Of a stretch of 64,000 nucleotides of DNA, positions 63,181 to 64,000 are shown piece after piece. The notes beneath the pieces are model-generated. The model had not been told where the DNA came from. It searched no databases and was given only the letters and a program-made list of their open reading frames with translations. A program made the position numbers and the translations under genes. This stretch comes from Pelosinus fermentans DSM 17108 (GTDB lineage Bacteria; Bacillota; Negativicutes; DSM-13327), in contig NZ_AKVN02000001.1 in the NCBI RefSeq assembly GCF_000271485.2, forward strand, positions 62,001 through 126,000, in the 5' to 3' direction. Numbering within the stretch: the stretch's first letter is position 1; each line of letters starts with the position of its first letter.

Positions 63181-64000
63181 GCTTATTACCTCCCATCAAA
63201 CGGCCAAAGATTTTAAGGCTGATTTCCTTATTGCCAAATAATCCTTGGGGCCGATACAACATTAATACAATCAGCATTAATGAATAAATAATCATACGCC
63301 ACTCAGGATAGCTAGCTAAAGCTGCAGAAACAAAAGTCAATAATATAGCCGCAGTAATCGATCCACTAATACTACCTAAACCACCCAATACTACAATGGT
63401 CAAAATATCAAAAGACTTCATAAAAGTAAAGGATGCAGGGTGAGCGATATAAAAGTAATGAGAGAATAGGGTTCCTGCTACACCAGCAAAAGCAGCACCA
63501 ATCGTGAAAGCCATTACTTTATATTTTGTAGTATCAATTCCCATTGCCTCAGCTGCAATTTGATTCTCTCGAATCGAAATACACGCTCGGCCATGGGTAG
63601 AGTTAATGAAATTTCTAATAAAGAATACCGTGAAAACAGTGGCAAAGAATACCCACGTAAAGTTACTAAAACGAGGTATACCCATAAAACCAGATGCGCC
63701 GCCTACATAAGGAATATTCAAAATGGTAATTCGGATGATTTCTCCTAAGCCTAAGGTGGCAATGGCAAGATAATCGCCATCTAAACGCAATGTTGGTAAA
63801 CCAATTACAAATCCTAAGAAACCAGCAGCTGCTGCTCCACCTAAAATAGCAACAATAAAAGGCAATTGCAGTTTAACAGTGAGTACAGCGCCGAGATAAG
63901 CTCCCACCGCCATAAATCCTGCGTGACCGATAGAAAACTGACCTGTAAAACCATTAATAAGATTTAAGCTTACCGCCAGAATCACATTAATACAGATTAA
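63158..64000 (-). CDS. livM: Branched-chain amino acid ABC permease LivM, 5' end outside window
   Basis: 281 codons of the permease with 8-9 TM helices: NVILAVSLNLINGFTGQFSI, GHAGFMAVGAYLGAVL, the LPTLRLDGDYLAIATLGLGE motif (PTLRLDGDYLAI) and RPQGLFG at the C-terminus. The frame is open to the window edge with no valid start, and family members have about 20-40 more residues upstream. livH and the binding protein should follow outside the window. The product imports leucine, isoleucine and valine or related amino acids. Confidence 0.93.
   Translation of the reverse strand, partial: LICINVILAVSLNLINGFTGQFSIGHAGFMAVGAYLGAVLTVKLQLPFIVAILGGAAAAGFLGFVIGLPTLRLDGDYLAIATLGLGEIIRITILNIPYVGGASGFMGIPRFSNFTWVFFATVFTVFFIRNFINSTHGRACISIRENQIAAEAMGIDTTKYKVMAFTIGAAFAGVAGTLFSHYFYIAHPASFTFMKSFDILTIVVLGGLGSISGSITAAILLTFVSAALASYPEWRMIIYSLMLIVLMLYRPQGLFGNKEISLKIFGRLMGGNKRGNTQGN

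Overview
The window looks like the chromosome of a low-GC, spore-forming Negativicutes bacterium, probably Sporomusaceae (Pelosinus- or Sporomusa-like). This is inferred from the block rpsF-ssb-rpsR-MazG-like-YybS-gdpP-rplI-LonC-dnaB, the spore-type LonC protease, the Firmicutes HPr kinase, strong Shine-Dalgarno sites and AT-rich intergenic DNA. No 16S gene or other direct taxonomic marker is present. The dnaB/rplI/purA block is usually close to oriC in Firmicutes, and exact DnaA boxes occur in the window.

1-12 kb: a partial ketopantoate-reductase-like gene, an EamA exporter, a 35-residue zinc-ribbon microprotein, a 1269-residue carbamoyltransferase/methyltransferase fusion protein, an orphan PAS histidine kinase, an MFS exporter, a membrane protein, a small L,D-transpeptidase and an AraC regulator. 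12-17.4 kb: an inositol-like sugar cluster (sugar-porter pseudogene, Gfo/Idh oxidoreductase, IolE-like and IolH-like TIM-barrel enzymes). 17.5-19.7 kb: a hairpin-flanked 29-residue membrane peptide and a stand-alone phage-type lysis cassette. 19.9-24.8 kb: an amino- or keto-acid catabolic cluster (BKACE-type cleavage enzyme, class III aminotransferase, divergent LysR regulator, cation symporter behind a structured leader).

25-37.2 kb is an accessory island built against a tRNA-Gly(CCC). Two decayed copies of the tRNA 3' end lie inside it, an integrase stub sits beside the intact tRNA, and a REP-like palindrome occurs three times. Cargo includes small orphan genes, a broken ParE/RelE-type toxin-antitoxin pair, a thioesterase, a tail-collar protein, phage-type repressors with a frameshifted ImmA protease, a Kiwa-like pair arranged tail to tail, a TcmP/three-Cys (Gp37/Gp68) pair and a RhuM protein.

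37.4-44.3 kb is a signalling region. A c-di-GMP-I riboswitch with an overlapping terminator precedes a small gene, a GAF-GGDEF cyclase with a product-inhibition site and a chemoreceptor. A PAS/PucR-type regulator and a second chemoreceptor follow. 44.4-45.1 kb holds eight tRNAs with Val-Glu-Lys present twice. 45.2-58.7 kb is core replication, translation and housekeeping: hprK, purA, dnaB, lonC, rplI, gdpP, yybS, MazG-like, rpsR, ssb, rpsF, ychF, DUF951 and MscS. 58.9-64 kb: an orphan acidic-tailed protein, a CDF metal exporter behind a NiCo (czcD) riboswitch, an AcuB-like CBS-ACT protein, and livF, livG and a partial livM.
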